Of a DNA stretch of 64,000 bases, positions 63,000 through 64,000 are shown piece by piece. Positions within the stretch are counted from its first letter, which is position 1. The number at the start of each line of letters is the position of its first letter. The DNA lies in assembly GCA_031213475.1 (NCBI GenBank), contig JARUPZ010000004.1:2939501-3003500 (forward strand), written 5' to 3'. The DNA comes from Nereocystis luetkeana (taxonomy: Eukaryota; Sar; Phaeophyceae; Laminariales; Laminariaceae). Position numbers and translations under genes: made by a program. Below the pieces are notes generated by a model. The model was given only the letters and a program-made list of their open reading frames with translations. It was not told the origin of the DNA and did no database searches.

Positions 63000-64000
63000 A
63001 GGTTGGGACTTCTTGTGATTTCTCTATCTCCTGGTTCATGATATAGTAAGTAGGGCCGCTTATTTGCGCTGGTAGGGGTATCGTGTGTGTTTACCGTGTT
63101 GTGCGACAGGCAGGTATTCATAAGGATATTCCCTATTCTCGGTCTGTAGTCTCTGCAGGATCGAGAGGCAAGAGTCTAGGGGGCCAGCCGCTGCAGTGTA
63201 TGCATAACGCACACCCCAGTCTTGGGGGTTCCGTATATAACTATTGACGGGTACCCAGGTACCCAGGGTAAAAATACCCGCGATTCCGTGAGTTGGACCG
63301 GGACGATTCGGGTTTCGACGGTTCCGGGTACCCGGTTCTCAGGCAGGCGGGGTGCAACTCTAGGATGCGCATAGCTGAGACGCATCGCCCCGCGTACACG
63401 CCCTCCCAATTGCGGAGAAACCCTGCTTTGAAAATCGTCCGAGGGGAGTGTGTTATCTTTCACCCTAGTGTGATAGTGCTATGCGGACAACCCCTTTTGG
63501 GACCCCCCCATAGCGACTGACTAAAACAGTGGTAGATAACTTTGGTACTATCAACCATCTAAGAGCAGCGTCAGCGCCAACCAGGATGGGTAGGATTGTG
63601 TTGTTTGGGCCCGTGCGGTGCGACCCCTTGTTTCAACCATTGCAACTCGGGGCGCACCGATTATTATCATTTCCCAACCGCGCAGTAGCCAAATTGGTTG
63701 ATGTAACCAGTCACTTTTTTATCGTCATTTTTTCCCTCTGAAGGCCCAAGGCGGTTACAATGCGGCTTCCACGACCATCTACAGCGTACAATCTGCTTTC
63801 CTTACTATCACTATCATCCTCATCACTATCATTACCACCAGCATCATTATGACATCATGATCGCCATCACCATGGCCATCATGGCACTGTCACCACCACC
63901 CTCATGACAACAATCATCCTCTCACCGCTATTCGCTAAGGGGGTCCCTCCAAGACACTATTGATAGACCGACCGCAGACAACGACAGCGAGCAGTGCATA
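63000..64000. other. No recognisable gene; ATC-rich repeat near the right edge
   Basis: A G-family palindrome lies at 63449-63475. 63795-63920 is a degenerate (ATC)n/(CAT)n tract. Several GGTACCCGG words occur near 62600-63330. Confidence 0.45.

Overview
The window looks like nuclear DNA of an intron-rich eukaryote, most probably a photosynthetic stramenopile of the brown-algal type. This is inference. It rests on small exons with GT-AG borders in introns of 0.4 to 8.7 kb, near-balanced base composition, long CAG/CTG and G-rich repeats, and dense LTR, LINE, SINE and MITE debris. There is no operon, bacterial gene or CRISPR array. Most long open frames are chance frames in GC-rich or repetitive DNA.

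Two genes can be reconstructed exon by exon with matching splice phases, both on the + strand. Gene 1 (11289-31863, nine exons) encodes a chromatin protein that joins a SAP30-type Sin3-binding domain, Gly-rich linkers with a basic nuclear signal, an SGF29-type tandem Tudor module and a C-terminal forkhead-like winged helix. I know of no protein with this architecture. Gene 2 (48556-57455, six recognised exons) encodes a TilS-type tRNA(Ile)-lysidine synthetase whose C-terminal region carries long polyserine runs encoded by (AGC)n. Each gene is accompanied by a decayed duplicate of one of its own exons. A fragment of aspartate kinase (the KFGGTSV exon, - strand, 10469-10611) lies head to head with gene 1.

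Layout: 1-3.7 kb holds an unidentified minus-strand frame and a 1.1 kb element with TATA target duplications. 3.9-7.1 kb is a wreck of Ty1/copia gag-protease fragments and a LINE 3' end. 7.8-10.4 kb holds hAT-, piggyBac- and mariner-type MITEs and tRNA-related SINE pieces. 11.3-31.9 kb is gene 1, its introns filled with MITEs and GATC-rich repeats. 32.1-33.4 kb is a satellite of about 183 bp that appears to be built from the piggyBac-type MITE. 37.2-40.9 kb is a nearly pristine LTR element without gag-pol. 42.3-43.9 kb is a nested insertion (SINE plus the 1.1 kb element inside a mariner-type MITE). 44.1-48.1 kb is repetitive or unidentified. 48.5-57.5 kb is gene 2 with simple repeats in its introns. 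57.5-64 kb is microsatellite, MITE and SINE sequence without a recognisable gene.

If gene 1 is expressed as read, one polypeptide would link Sin3/HDAC-type recruitment (SAP30 domain), reading of methylated histone H3K4 (SGF29 Tudor) and DNA or nucleosome binding (winged helix). TilS would modify the tRNA(Ile) CAU anticodon in an organelle.
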